From: Agrobacterium sp. a22-2
Lineage (GTDB): Bacteria; Pseudomonadota; Alphaproteobacteria; Rhizobiales; Rhizobiaceae
Length of the DNA stretch: 64,000 nt
Direction: 5' to 3'
NCBI RefSeq assembly: GCF_012276985.1
Contig: NZ_JAAXMM010000004.1
Span: 186,001-250,000, forward strand
Positions 33,961-43,587 of this stretch are shown here, piece after piece; the first letter of the stretch is position 1; every line of letters begins with the position of its first letter. The notes under the pieces are model-generated. The model did no database searches. It worked only from the letters and a program-made list of their open reading frames with translations, and was not told the DNA's origin. Position numbers and translations under genes: made by a program.

Positions 33961-35718
33961 ATGAATCTGTTTGCCGATTTCGAACATCGAATCAAGAATG
34001 CTCTTGAAGATATTGATATCGTGAAGGAACGACGGTCCGAGATCACCTTCGACCGCATCATCGTCGAACCGCCGCGCGATGCCAGCCATGGCGACGCCGC
34101 AACCAATGCGGCCATGGTTCTGGCCAAGCCGCTTGGCACCAATCCGCGGGCGCTGGCCGAGATCATCGGCGAAAAACTGAAAGAGGATGCCGACGTTGCC
34201 GAGGTATCGGTCGCCGGGCCTGGTTTTATCAATATCCGCCTTTCGACCGGCTACTGGCAGCGGCTTCTGGCCTCGATGATCCTGGCCGGGACGGATTACG
34301 GCCGCTCGACGCTTGGCAAGGACCGCAAGGTCAATGTCGAATATGTCTCGGCCAATCCGACCGGCCCGATGCATGTCGGCCATTGCCGTGGTGCTGTCGT
34401 CGGCGATGCGCTGGCCAATCTGATGGCCTTTTCGGGCTATGAGGTCACCAAGGAATATTACATCAACGATGCCGGCGCGCAGATCGACGTGCTGGCCCGT
34501 TCGGTGTTCCTGCGCTATCGCGAGGCGCTCGGCGAGACGATCGGCGAAATCCCGGCCGGCCTCTATCCGGGCGATTACCTCGTGCCGATCGGCCGGACGC
34601 TGGCCGAGGAATACGGAACGAAATTGCGCGGCATGCCGGAAGAGCAGTGGATGGAGATTGTCAAGGATCGTGCCATCGCCGCCATGATGGTGATGATCCG
34701 CGAGGATCTGGCCATGCTCAACGTGCACCACGACGTGTTCTTTTCGGAGCGGACCCTGCATGCCAATGGTGCGGCGCCGATCCGCACGGCGATCAACGAC
34801 CTGACCTTCAAGGGGCATGTCTATCGCGGTACGCTGCCGCCGCCAAAGGGGCAACTGCCGGAAGATTGGGAAGACCGCGAGCAGACCCTGTTCCGCTCCA
34901 CCGAAGTGGGCGACGATATCGACCGCCCGCTGATCAAGTCGGACGGCAGCTATACTTATTTCGCGGCGGACGTTGCTTACTTCAAGGACAAGTTCGACCG
35001 CGGCTATAGCGAGATGATCTATGTGCTCGGCGCCGACCATGGCGGCTACGTCAAGCGGCTGGAGGCCGTGGCGCGGGCTGTTTCGGAAGGCAAATCCAAG
35101 CTGACGGTACTTTTGTGCCAATTGGTGAAGCTCTATCGCAACGGCGAGCCGGTGAAGATGTCGAAGCGCTCCGGCGATTTCGTCACGCTGCGCGAGGTTG
35201 TCGAAGAAGTCGGGCGGGATTCCGTTCGCTTCATGATGCTCTATCGCAAGAGCTCCGAGCCGCTGGACTTTGACTTTGCCAAAGTGACGGAACAGTCGAA
35301 GGACAATCCGGTCTTCTACGTGCAGTATGCCCATGCGCGCTGCATGTCGGTGTTGCGCCAGGCGCGCGAAGCCTTCGGCGACTTCGATCCGCAGCCGGCG
35401 GAGCTGGCGGCGGCCGTTGGCGAGATTGTCGATCCTGCCGAAATGCAACTGGTCGCCAAGGTGGCAGAATACCCGCGTATTATCGATGCCGCCGCCCAGT
35501 CGCAGGAACCGCATCGGGTTGCATTTTACCTCTATGATCTGGCAAGTTCGTTCCATGCCCATTGGAATAAAGGTAAAGATCATCCGGAATTACGATTTGT
35601 TAACGATAAAAACCGACAATTGAGCATTGCCAGACTTGGGCTGGTGCATGCTGTCGCCTCCGTATTGAAGTCCGGCCTGTCCATAACAGGCACGGACGCT
35701 CCGGTAGAGATGCGATAG
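33961..35718 (+). CDS. argS: Arginine--tRNA ligase
   Basis: 585 aa class I synthetase. N-terminal Add-1 domain with [13 protein letters not shown] and [14 protein letters not shown] signature [15 protein letters not shown] near residue 130, KMSKRSGDF near 398, and the C-terminal DALR anticodon domain ending [30 protein letters not shown]. Length and motifs are ordinary. The order dgt-argS-SPOR-nagZ-scpAB-tat is a conserved rhizobial run and is probably partly co-transcribed. Confidence 0.97.
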   Translation: MNLFADFEHRIKNALEDIDIVKERRSEITFDRIIVEPPRDASHGDAATNAAMVLAKPLGTNPRALAEIIGEKLKEDADVAEVSVAGPGFINIRLSTGYWQRLLASMILAGTDYGRSTLGKDRKVNVEYVSANPTGPMHVGHCRGAVVGDALANLMAFSGYEVTKEYYINDAGAQIDVLARSVFLRYREALGETIGEIPAGLYPGDYLVPIGRTLAEEYGTKLRGMPEEQWMEIVKDRAIAAMMVMIREDLAMLNVHHDVFFSERTLHANGAAPIRTAINDLTFKGHVYRGTLPPPKGQLPEDWEDREQTLFRSTEVGDDIDRPLIKSDGSYTYFAADVAYFKDKFDRGYSEMIYVLGADHGGYVKRLEAVARAVSEGKSKLTVLLCQLVKLYRNGEPVKMSKRSGDFVTLREVVEEVGRDSVRFMMLYRKSSEPLDFDFAKVTEQSKDNPVFYVQYAHARCMSVLRQAREAFGDFDPQPAELAAAVGEIVDPAEMQLVAKVAEYPRIIDAAAQSQEPHRVAFYLYDLASSFHAHWNKGKDHPELRFVNDKNRQLSIARLGLVHAVASVLKSGLSITGTDAPVEMR

Positions 35719-35785
35719 TACTGTCACCATTTCCCCACATTGCGCTGGCATGCGTCTTGTTGCGTAAGTGAGTGGAATCCAAGTG

Positions 35786-38638
35786 ATGGTGCAAAAGCAG
35801 GCCACGTATAACCGAGATCTGGGAAGCAATGCTTTCGCGGACGATGATCCGTTGGCAGAACTGGCCCGTATCGTCGGCTATGATTCTCCCGCTTCCCGCG
35901 AACCTGAAGCGCCCGTCATCGAGACGGCGGCCGCCTTCAATCTTGAAGACGAACTGCTTCGCGAATTCGAGACCTATGATACTGCGCCGGCTCGCCCGGC
36001 GGCGGTGTCGCCTGTGGCCCCGGTTCAACGCTATGTCGAGGAATTGCCGCCCGTCGCTGACGAGCCGGCAGCCTATGCCGATGTCGAGGACGATTTGGTG
36101 CCGACCGACCATGGGTCTGAGCCTTATTGGTCCAATGAGCCGGAGGCTATCGCCATTGCCGAGCCGGAGGTTGTCGACGATCTGGCCAGCGAGTTGGAAT
36201 GGGCCGTTGCCGAATCCAGCGCGCCTGAGGTGTCGGCGCCGGAAATGCCTGAGCCGGCGATGCGCGATACGGTTCAGCCCACGCCGATCGGCGATGCGAT
36301 GGGATATGGCCGTTTCCGCCTGCCGATTGCCAATTTTCATTCGGTGAGCCGCGAGGCGCCGCGTGTCGAGCCTGAAATGGCTGCCGAGCCGATCGCCAAG
36401 GTGGAACCACCGGCGCCCATCGAGCCGGAAGTTGAAGCCTGGGCCCCCGCCGAGGAAGAGTTCCATTCGCAGGCGGCCTTCGATCTGCCGGCCGATTTCG
36501 ATCTGTCCGCTGAGCCGTCCCTGTTCGAAGACGCCGAACCGCGGCGCGAAGAACCTGCCACGGAGCGGCAGGAGCCAGCTTTTGACAATGCCGGGCAGGA
36601 GCCCGCTCTGGACGACTTCGGGTTCGATGACCTGATGGACGATCTGTCGGCGCACGATACCCGCGACGCCGCGCCGGAGCCGGTTCTTTCAGCCGTGGCA
36701 ACGCCTGTACCGGCGCCGCAGGCATGGCAACCGGACACTGGCTTCAGCTTTGCCGATGAACTGGCCGAAAGCGAGGCCGTCGCCTCTCCCTACCGGGTCG
36801 CAGAGCCCGCCGAGGATAATGTCGTTTCGGCCGGCAGCCGAAATACGGCCGATGATGCCGACCTGTTCGATCCCTTTGCCGATGGCGAGTTCGAACTGCA
36901 GTTGGACGATATCGATCTGAACCTCAATGATTTCGACGTCGAGGACGACGTCGTGCCCGCCGTTCCCGTGACGCCAGTGGCGCCCGTGACCGTGCAGCAG
37001 CCCCGCGTTGCGGTTCAGGCGCCGGTTGCCGCCCCAGAGGCCGTCATGGCGATGCCTGTCAGCTACGAACAGGTTCTGCCGTTCGATGCTGCGGAGATTT
37101 CCGAGCAGGAGGATCATCCTGAATCGATCTCGGCCGTCGACGTGCCGGAATTCCCCGTGGTCGAGGCAGCCGAGCCGGTATCCTTCCCGCAGGACTACGA
37201 TATCGACATCGACTCGGAACTGGCGACGCTCTTCGATACGACGCCCGATACCAGTGCCACGCAGCGCACGGCACCTGCTGCCACCGCTGCTGCGACTGTC
37301 GCCGCTGCCACACCGGCCGCATCGGCCGCATCGCCGGCCGATGATTTCGACGATTTCGAGCGGGCGCTTGAAGAGGATTTCCGTCGGACGTTGCATGAGC
37401 CGCAGACTTTTGCCGCACGGCGCGGCGGCAGCATTCCCCTGCCGCAGGACGATGAGCCGGCCCTGCTGCCGGAAGACAGGCCACGGTCGCGTGGCTGGAT
37501 GCTGGCGGCCTCCGTCGCAGCCATTGCCCTGCTGGGTGGCGGCGGCATCTACGCGTGGATGAGCGGCACGGCCGGCAATGTCATGACATCGGGCGAACCG
37601 CGCGTGGTTATGGCCGACAAGGATCCGATCAAGATCGTGCCGGAAGACAAGGGCGGCAAATCGGTCCCGAACCAGGACAAGGCGGTCTACGACCGCGTTG
37701 CCGGCGCTGCGGTCGAGGATCCGAAGCAGGAGAGCCTGATTTCGTCGAACGAGGAACCGGTCGACGTGGTGCAGAAGACGCTGATCCCCGAGACCTTGCC
37801 GCTTGAGGGCGAGGACGATGCCGAATTCATGCCGACACCGGTTGGCGAGACCGAGGATCCCCGCTTGCTGCCGGGCCAGACGGCCGAAAATGCCGAGGCT
37901 CCGTCGGGCGCTGCCGATCCGGTGACGATTACGCCGCGCAAGGTGCGGACCATGATCGTCAAGCCGGACGGAACGCTGGTGGCGCAGGAAGTGCCTGTGC
38001 AGGAGCCGGCCGCGACGCCTGTGGCTGAGCCGGCTCAGGCCGAGACGGCCGCCCTGCCGCAGGCTGAACAGCCGCCAGTGACGCCTACGACCAATTCCGC
38101 GCCTGTCGAGGGAACCGCCGCACCGGCTCCCGCCGTTCAGGCGCCGCCGGTCGTTCAACCGACCGAGCCGGCCGCACAGCCGGCAACCCCGCCTGCAGCG
38201 CCGGAACCGGCGGCTGCGACAGCGACGCCTGCGCCAAGTATGCCGATCCCGACCGCTCGACCGGCCGAGCAACCTGTCAATGTCGTGGGCCGGGTCACCG
38301 ATCAGGGCAATGTCGCACCCGTGGCGCAGAAGCCGGCCGAACAGGCGTCAGCGGCACCTGAGGCAGCGCCGCCGGCTGCGTCGACCGTGCCTGCTGGTGG
38401 TTACGTGATCCAGATCGCCTCGCTGCCGTCGCAGGCCGAGGCGCAGAAGTCCTACCAGAGCCTGTCGGCGAAATTCTCCGGCGTCATCGGCGGCAGGGGT
38501 GTCGATATCAAGCAGGCCGATATCGCCGGCAAGGGCACGTTCTACCGTGTCCGCATTCCGGCCGGCAGCAAGGCGGATGCCGTCGCCCTTTGCGAACGCT
38601 ATCGTGCCGCTGGCGGCAACTGCCTTGTCGCGAGGTAA
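35786..38638 (+). CDS. Large SPOR-domain protein
   Basis: 950 aa. A very long acidic, Pro/Ala/Glu-rich disordered N-terminal part (cytoplasmic), one membrane helix at about 570-592 (GWMLAASVAAIALLGGGGIYAW), a periplasmic Pro/Ala-rich linker, and a C-terminal SPOR domain (about 870-950: GGYVIQIASLPSQAEAQKSYQSL through YRVRIPAG). SPOR domains bind denuded glycan strands at division or growth sites, so this is a type II membrane protein of septal or polar growth. ATG 35786 is used; GTG 35783 or 35768 are possible. It is co-directional with nagZ (119 bp gap), which also acts on peptidoglycan. Confidence 0.88.
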   Translation: MVQKQATYNRDLGSNAFADDDPLAELARIVGYDSPASREPEAPVIETAAAFNLEDELLREFETYDTAPARPAAVSPVAPVQRYVEELPPVADEPAAYADVEDDLVPTDHGSEPYWSNEPEAIAIAEPEVVDDLASELEWAVAESSAPEVSAPEMPEPAMRDTVQPTPIGDAMGYGRFRLPIANFHSVSREAPRVEPEMAAEPIAKVEPPAPIEPEVEAWAPAEEEFHSQAAFDLPADFDLSAEPSLFEDAEPRREEPATERQEPAFDNAGQEPALDDFGFDDLMDDLSAHDTRDAAPEPVLSAVATPVPAPQAWQPDTGFSFADELAESEAVASPYRVAEPAEDNVVSAGSRNTADDADLFDPFADGEFELQLDDIDLNLNDFDVEDDVVPAVPVTPVAPVTVQQPRVAVQAPVAAPEAVMAMPVSYEQVLPFDAAEISEQEDHPESISAVDVPEFPVVEAAEPVSFPQDYDIDIDSELATLFDTTPDTSATQRTAPAATAAATVAAATPAASAASPADDFDDFERALEEDFRRTLHEPQTFAARRGGSIPLPQDDEPALLPEDRPRSRGWMLAASVAAIALLGGGGIYAWMSGTAGNVMTSGEPRVVMADKDPIKIVPEDKGGKSVPNQDKAVYDRVAGAAVEDPKQESLISSNEEPVDVVQKTLIPETLPLEGEDDAEFMPTPVGETEDPRLLPGQTAENAEAPSGAADPVTITPRKVRTMIVKPDGTLVAQEVPVQEPAATPVAEPAQAETAALPQAEQPPVTPTTNSAPVEGTAAPAPAVQAPPVVQPTEPAAQPATPPAAPEPAAATATPAPSMPIPTARPAEQPVNVVGRVTDQGNVAPVAQKPAEQASAAPEAAPPAASTVPAGGYVIQIASLPSQAEAQKSYQSLSAKFSGVIGGRGVDIKQADIAGKGTFYRVRIPAGSKADAVALCERYRAAGGNCLVAR

Positions 38639-38757
38639 GCTTTTCGCTGCCTGAATTGTATCAGTGGCGGAAATCCCTTGAGGTTTCCGTCATTTTTCTG
38701 TGCATGACCGGCAGTTCAGTCTTTCGGCATCTTGCCGCAGGCTTTTATGATTCGGGG

Positions 38758-39774
38758 ATGAGCGAATCAAAAGCAATGATCCTGGGCTGCGCAGGCCTTT
38801 CCCTATCCGCCGACGAAATTGCCTTCTACCGGGACGAACAGCCCTGGGGGTTCATCGTCTTTACCCGCAACCTGTCGGAGCCGGCGCAAATTTCCGATCT
38901 GGTCGCGGCCATGCGCGACACGGTCGGCGGACGCAATGCGCCGGTGCTGATCGATCAGGAAGGCGGCAGGGTGCAGCGCATCCGCGAGCCGATGATCCCG
39001 CGTTATCCGTCCGGTGCCGATCTCGGCGATATCTACCGCCAGGATCGCGACAAGGGCCTGCGCGCCGCCTGGCTGATGTCGCGGCTGCATGCCTTCGATC
39101 TCCTGCGTTTGGGTATCAATGTCGATTGCCTGCCGGTTCTCGACGTGCCGATCGAAGGCGCCAGCAATGTGATCGGCTCGCGCGCCTATGGCAATGATCC
39201 GGTCACGGTCGGCGAGATGGGAGAGGCCGCGGCCAACGGCCTGAAGGCCGGTGGCATGCTGCCGGTGATGAAGCACATTCCCGGCCACGGCCGCGGCATG
39301 GCGGATTCGCATGTGGAATTGCCTATCGTGCCGACGCCGCGCGCCGACCTGGAAGCCCATGATTTTGCGCCGTTCAAGCGGCTCAACAAGGAATTGATGG
39401 CGATGGTCGGCCATGTGGTATATTCCGACATCGACCCGGATTTTCCGGCGACCGCATCGAAGACCGTGATGTCGGATGTCATCCGCGGGTCTATCGGATT
39501 TGAGGGGCTGCTGATGACCGATGATCTGTCGATGAACGCCCTGAAGGGCTCGATGGGCGAACGGGCCAAGGCCTTTATCGCCGCCGGCGGCGACATCGTG
39601 CTGCATTGCCACGGCATCATGGACGAGATGAAGGATGTTGCGGCCCATGTGCCGGTGCTGTCCGGCCGCGCGCTTGCGCGGGCGCGGGCCGTCGAAGCGG
39701 CGTTTGGGTTCGATGACGGGGCCGATGAGGCTGCCATTCGTGCCGAATTCAACAGCTTGCTGGCGGTTGCCTGA
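38758..39774 (+). CDS. nagZ: Beta-N-acetylhexosaminidase NagZ
   Basis: 338 aa GH3 enzyme of peptidoglycan recycling, removing GlcNAc from GlcNAc-anhydroMurNAc peptides in the cytoplasm. The diagnostic motif KHIPGHGRGMADSH (about 171-184) contains the His of the Asp-His catalytic dyad; the nucleophile Asp is in LLMTDDLSM (about 255). Also LIDQEGGRVQRI. ATG 38758 is chosen for family length; the frame is open upstream to 38590. Its stop codon overlaps the scpA start (TGATG). Confidence 0.94.
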   Translation: MSESKAMILGCAGLSLSADEIAFYRDEQPWGFIVFTRNLSEPAQISDLVAAMRDTVGGRNAPVLIDQEGGRVQRIREPMIPRYPSGADLGDIYRQDRDKGLRAAWLMSRLHAFDLLRLGINVDCLPVLDVPIEGASNVIGSRAYGNDPVTVGEMGEAAANGLKAGGMLPVMKHIPGHGRGMADSHVELPIVPTPRADLEAHDFAPFKRLNKELMAMVGHVVYSDIDPDFPATASKTVMSDVIRGSIGFEGLLMTDDLSMNALKGSMGERAKAFIAAGGDIVLHCHGIMDEMKDVAAHVPVLSGRALARARAVEAAFGFDDGADEAAIRAEFNSLLAVA

Positions 39775-40625
39775 TGGGAACCGGGCCTTCCACACCGACC
39801 GTTTCGCCAGCCGGCCCGGCGCCGATGCCGATGGACAGGCTGTGGCAGGACAACAGCCCGGAGCGCGCGACGGGCGAAGCGGCACTGGTCATCGATGTCG
39901 CCGGCTTCGAAGGACCGCTCGATCTCCTGCTGTTCCTGGCGCGCAATCAGAAGGTCGACCTGTCGCGGATCTCCGTGCTGGCGCTCGCCGAACAGTATCT
40001 GCTGTTCATCGAAAGCGCGCGGCGCATTCGCATCGAGCTTGCCGCCGATTACCTGGTGATGGCGGCCTGGCTTGCCTTTCTGAAATCGAAACTGCTGATC
40101 CCGCAGCAGGCCAAGGATGACGGTCCGTCGGGCGAGGAAATGGCCTCGGCGCTGGCCTTCCGGCTGAAGCGGCTGGAAGCCATGCGCGATGCCGCGACCC
40201 GGTTGATCAACCGCAATCGCCTTGGCCGCGACGTCTTTCGCCGCGGCGCGCCCGAACACATGCCCGATCGCGTCCACTCCGCCTTCGAGGCGTCGCTCTA
40301 CGACCTGCTGACAGCCTATGCCGCCCTTCGGCAACGCCAGGCCGTGACCCAGGTGACGATCGCGCGCCGGCAGGTCTGGTCGCTCGCTGATGCGCGCGTC
40401 ATATTGACACGGATGATCGGCGAAATCACTGACTGGACGGCGCTCGAACATTACCTGTTGCGTTACATGACCACCGCGGAAGAGCGGGTAACGGCGATTG
40501 CCAGCGCCTTTGCGGCTTCGCTGGAACTGGTGCGCGAAGGCAAGCTGGAAATCCGCCAGGACGGTGCCTTTCAGCCGCTCTACATGCGCCGCGGCCAGGC
40601 GCGTGTGGTCGTGGTGACGGAATAG
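39774..40625 (+). CDS. scpA: Segregation and condensation protein A
   Basis: 283 aa kleisin. Conserved FEGPLDLLLFLARNQKVDLSRISVLALAEQYL near the N-terminus and LAADYLVMAAWLAFLKSKLLIP; the C-terminal winged helix ends with FLALELVREGKL-like SLELVREGKLEIRQ. It bridges SMC heads in chromosome condensation. It overlaps nagZ by 1 nt and is followed after 9 nt by scpB. The first 35 residues are Pro-rich and not conserved, so the real start could be further in. Confidence 0.94.
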   Translation: MGTGPSTPTVSPAGPAPMPMDRLWQDNSPERATGEAALVIDVAGFEGPLDLLLFLARNQKVDLSRISVLALAEQYLLFIESARRIRIELAADYLVMAAWLAFLKSKLLIPQQAKDDGPSGEEMASALAFRLKRLEAMRDAATRLINRNRLGRDVFRRGAPEHMPDRVHSAFEASLYDLLTAYAALRQRQAVTQVTIARRQVWSLADARVILTRMIGEITDWTALEHYLLRYMTTAEERVTAIASAFAASLELVREGKLEIRQDGAFQPLYMRRGQARVVVVTE

Positions 40626-40634
40626 GGCAGGGCG

Positions 40635-41360
40635 ATGGCGCAGTCCGACATGGACGACAGGATGCCGATGTTTGAGGACGACGCGCCGGTAGCTGCCGGG
40701 GACAGCCGCAGCGCCGCTGAGGCGTTGCGGATTGTCGAGGCGCTGGTGTTTGCCTCTGCAGAACCGGTTTCGGAAGGTTTCCTGGCCGAGCGCCTGCCGC
40801 GCGACACCGACGTGGGCGCCCTGATGCGGCAGCTGCAGGCCGACTATGCGCCGCGCGGCGTCAACCTGGTAAGGGTCGGCGATCACTGGGCTTTTCGTAC
40901 GGCCGCCGACCTCTCCTTTGCCATTCGCAAGGACGATACCGAAGTCCGCAAGCTGTCGCGGGCCGCGCTCGAAGTGCTGGCGATCATCGCCTATCACCAG
41001 CCGGTGACGCGGGCCGAGATCGAGGACGTGCGCGGCGTGCAGACCTCCAAGGGGACACTTGATGTGCTGATGGAGGCAGGCTGGGTGCGGTTTCGCGGTC
41101 GCCGGCGCACGCCGGGCCGGCCGGTGACGCTCGGCACGACCCGCGATTTTCTCGATCATTTCGGCCTGGAGGAACTGCGCGACCTGCCCGGCATGGAAGA
41201 GCTCAAAGGGGCCGGCCTGCTGTCCGGGCGCATCCCGCCGAATTTCAACGTGCCCATTCCGATGGGCTCCGACGAGTTGAACGACGACGAGGATCCGATC
41301 ACCCAGCTCGACCTCGAAGAGCTTGGCCTCTTGACACCGGGCGGTGAACCGGAGGAATAG
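40635..41360 (+). CDS. scpB: Segregation and condensation protein B
   Basis: 241 aa with two winged-helix domains: RIVEALVFASAEPVSEGFLAERL and RKLSRAALEVLAIIAYHQPVTRAEIEDVRGV, then GRRRTPGRPVTLGTTRDFLDHFGL, the standard ScpB signatures. It forms the SMC-ScpA-ScpB complex. The acidic C-terminal tail (NDDEDPITQLDLEELG) is typical of rhizobia. Confidence 0.94.
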   Translation: MAQSDMDDRMPMFEDDAPVAAGDSRSAAEALRIVEALVFASAEPVSEGFLAERLPRDTDVGALMRQLQADYAPRGVNLVRVGDHWAFRTAADLSFAIRKDDTEVRKLSRAALEVLAIIAYHQPVTRAEIEDVRGVQTSKGTLDVLMEAGWVRFRGRRRTPGRPVTLGTTRDFLDHFGLEELRDLPGMEELKGAGLLSGRIPPNFNVPIPMGSDELNDDEDPITQLDLEELGLLTPGGEPEE

Positions 41361-41450
41361 GTTCATCTTTATGGCAATCGCTGCTTTTCCGGAGACCTGT
41401 CTGCGGGTGGCCGCGTCAGGTTGGACACCCGGTTCCAGGCGAGCAACGGA

Positions 41451-42584
41451 ATGACTTCAGACCCCGCACGGATATCGACCGGCAGCGCCAGACGCTCGGC
41501 AGCGGTGACATTTGCGGCAAGGCTGAGCTTCGAGAACATCATCCACAGCTATCACGGCAAGGAAACCATCCGCGATGTGTCGCTGACCGCCGAGCCGGGC
41601 GAGGTGCTCTGTCTGCTCGGGCCTTCCGGCTCAGGCAAGACGACATTGCTTCGCATCGCCGCAGGGATCGAGGCGCAGACCTCCGGACGCCTGCTGCTCG
41701 ATGGGCGCGAAGTCGCTGGCCCGACCTGCTTCCTCCCGCCGGAGCGGCGCGGCATCGGCCTGATGTTTCAGGACTTTGCGCTGTTCCCGCATATGAGCAT
41801 TCTCGACAATGTGCGATTCGGGCTGACAGCCCTGCCGGGGGGCGAGGCGGCCGCCGAGGCCATGGCGGCGCTCGATCGGGTCGGCCTCGGGCACTATGCG
41901 TCAAAATATCCTCATGCCCTGTCGGGCGGCGAGCAACAGCGGGTGGCGCTGGCACGGGCGCTGGCGCCGCGGCCGGGCGTTCTATTGATGGACGAGCCGT
42001 TCTCCGGCCTCGATTCCCGGCTGAAGGACACGATCCGCGCCGATACGCTGGCGATCCTGCGCGACACGAGGGCCACCGCCATCGTCGTCACTCACGATGC
42101 CGAGGAGGCGATGCGCATGGCCGATCGCATCGCCTTGCTGAAGGACGGCAGGCTGGTGCAGGTCGGCACGTCGGATGACCTCTATCGCCGGCCACGCGAC
42201 CTTTTCACGGCTGGCTTCTTTTCCGAGATCAACGAGTTCTGCGGCACGGTCCGCGGCGGATTGGTCGAGACGCCGCTTGGCCGGGCCAAGGCGCCGCATC
42301 TCGCAGACGGGACGGCCGTGTCGATTGCCGTGAGGCTGTCGGGGGTCAATGTGCTCGAGGAGGGTGGCACCATTCCGGCCCGCATCGTATCGCGGCGTTT
42401 CCTGGGTGTCGTGGAACTGCTGAGCCTCGCCGTGCCGGGCAGCGACCAGGTGGTGCGGGCACGAATTCGCGCCGATCAGCTGGGGCAGGGCTTGCGCGAC
42501 GTGACGCTGCGTGTAAACCAGCAGGACATTTTGGTATTTGAAAAAGATCTGCAAACACCTTACATCGGTGTGACAGAGAAATAA
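41451..42584 (+). CDS. ABC transporter ATP-binding protein (FbpC/PotA-like), orphan
   Basis: 377 aa. Walker A GPSGSGKTT, Q-loop FQDFALFPHMS, signature LSGGEQQR, Walker B GVLLMDEPFSGLD, H-loop VTHDAEEA, then a TOBE-type C-terminal domain (about 250-377), typical of iron(III)/polyamine/thiamine importers. No permease or binding protein is nearby, so it must serve partners elsewhere. ATG 41451 is used; the frame is open to 41421. Only 12 bp separate it from tatA, so it may share that operon; this neighbourhood is common in rhizobia. Confidence 0.88.
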   Translation: MTSDPARISTGSARRSAAVTFAARLSFENIIHSYHGKETIRDVSLTAEPGEVLCLLGPSGSGKTTLLRIAAGIEAQTSGRLLLDGREVAGPTCFLPPERRGIGLMFQDFALFPHMSILDNVRFGLTALPGGEAAAEAMAALDRVGLGHYASKYPHALSGGEQQRVALARALAPRPGVLLMDEPFSGLDSRLKDTIRADTLAILRDTRATAIVVTHDAEEAMRMADRIALLKDGRLVQVGTSDDLYRRPRDLFTAGFFSEINEFCGTVRGGLVETPLGRAKAPHLADGTAVSIAVRLSGVNVLEEGGTIPARIVSRRFLGVVELLSLAVPGSDQVVRARIRADQLGQGLRDVTLRVNQQDILVFEKDLQTPYIGVTEK

Positions 42585-42596
42585 GGAGCTGAACTC

Positions 42597-42800
42597 ATGG
42601 GTTCTTTTAGCATGTGGCATTGGCTGATCGTTCTGGCGATCGTGCTGTTGCTGTTCGGTCGCGGCAAGATCCCGGAACTGATGGGCGATGTGGCCAAGGG
42701 CATCAAGAGCTTCAAGAAGGGCATTTCGGAAGACGAAAAGCCCGAGGCGCCGGTCGCTTCTGGCAAGACGGTCGAGCATAAAGCCGACGAAACCAAGTAA
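42597..42800 (+). CDS. tatA: Twin-arginine translocase subunit TatA
   Basis: 67 aa. N-terminal membrane helix [17 protein letters not shown], hinge [12 protein letters not shown], amphipathic helix [12 protein letters not shown], acidic tail: all TatA hallmarks. AAGGAG lies 9 nt before the ATG. It assembles the pore that moves folded proteins across the inner membrane, with TatB and TatC encoded directly downstream. Confidence 0.96.
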   Translation: MGSFSMWHWLIVLAIVLLLFGRGKIPELMGDVAKGIKSFKKGISEDEKPEAPVASGKTVEHKADETK

Positions 42801-42867
42801 CGCTCAACGCGTAACGGACATGCGGCCCGAGACAGCGGCCGCATCGGCGGCCTTAGGAGCCTGATTC

Positions 42868-43587
42868 ATGCTGGACATTGGCTGGACCGAATTGCTTGTC
42901 ATAGCAGTGGTCCTTATCGTTGTGGTAGGCCCGAAAGACTTGCCGCCAATGCTGAGGGCATTCGGCAAGATGACGGGTCGTTTGCGCAAAACCGCCGGCG
43001 AGTTTCGCGCGCAGTTCGACGAAGCGCTGCGCGAGGCCGAGCTGGACGATGTGCGCAAGACCATCAGCGACGTGAAAAACCTTAATCCGGCCAGCTCTCT
43101 TCGCGATGCCATCAATCCGCTTCGGCAGATGGGCAACGAGATCAAGGCCGATTTGAAGAAAGCGACGCAGGTCGAGACATTTCCCGTGGATGACAGCAGC
43201 GCTGTCACGCCGAAGGATGCGCCTGCCCAGCCGATGACCGCCGCCGACCTGCCGCCGCTGGCCACGCTGCCGGCAACACCACCTGTCATTCCGCCGGCAG
43301 CACCGGCGCCTCAACCGGCCGTATCTGTGTCGGAACCGGTTGCCCCTGCTGCACCGGCTGCAAAGCGGGTCCGCAAGCCCAAGGCGGGGGTGGAGCCGAC
43401 GCCGTCGAACGAAGCGCTGACCGTGGCTCCGACGAAGGCGCCAAGGGCGGCCAGTGCTGCAAAGCCTGCCGCAAGCGCCAAGCCGCCGGCCAAATCCAAG
43501 GTCTCGGCAAAGGCTTCGCCTGCTGAGACGCCGGCCAAGAAACCCGCCGCGAAGAAAACTGCTGGCCGGAAAGAGGACCTTGCATGA
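42868..43587 (+). CDS. tatB: Twin-arginine translocase subunit TatB
   Basis: 239 aa. N-terminus MLDIGWTELLVIAVVLIVVVGPKDLPPMLRAFGK is diagnostic (membrane helix, Gly-Pro hinge), followed by an amphipathic helix and a long Ala/Pro/Lys tail (KPAAKKTAGRK at the end), longer than in enterics. It forms the substrate receptor with TatC. It overlaps tatC by 4 nt (ATGA). Confidence 0.95.
   Translation: MLDIGWTELLVIAVVLIVVVGPKDLPPMLRAFGKMTGRLRKTAGEFRAQFDEALREAELDDVRKTISDVKNLNPASSLRDAINPLRQMGNEIKADLKKATQVETFPVDDSSAVTPKDAPAQPMTAADLPPLATLPATPPVIPPAAPAPQPAVSVSEPVAPAAPAAKRVRKPKAGVEPTPSNEALTVAPTKAPRAASAAKPAASAKPPAKSKVSAKASPAETPAKKPAAKKTAGRKEDLA

Noticed and set aside
32512..35583. 1023-codon open frame on the minus strand opposite dgt and argS
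   Set aside because: Same reason: dgt and argS carry complete motifs on the plus strand, and the antisense product is rich in His/Arg with no recognisable fold.
36689..38272. 527-codon Arg-rich frame opposite the SPOR-domain gene
   Set aside because: Composition mirrors the Pro/Ala repeats of the real gene; no conserved features.
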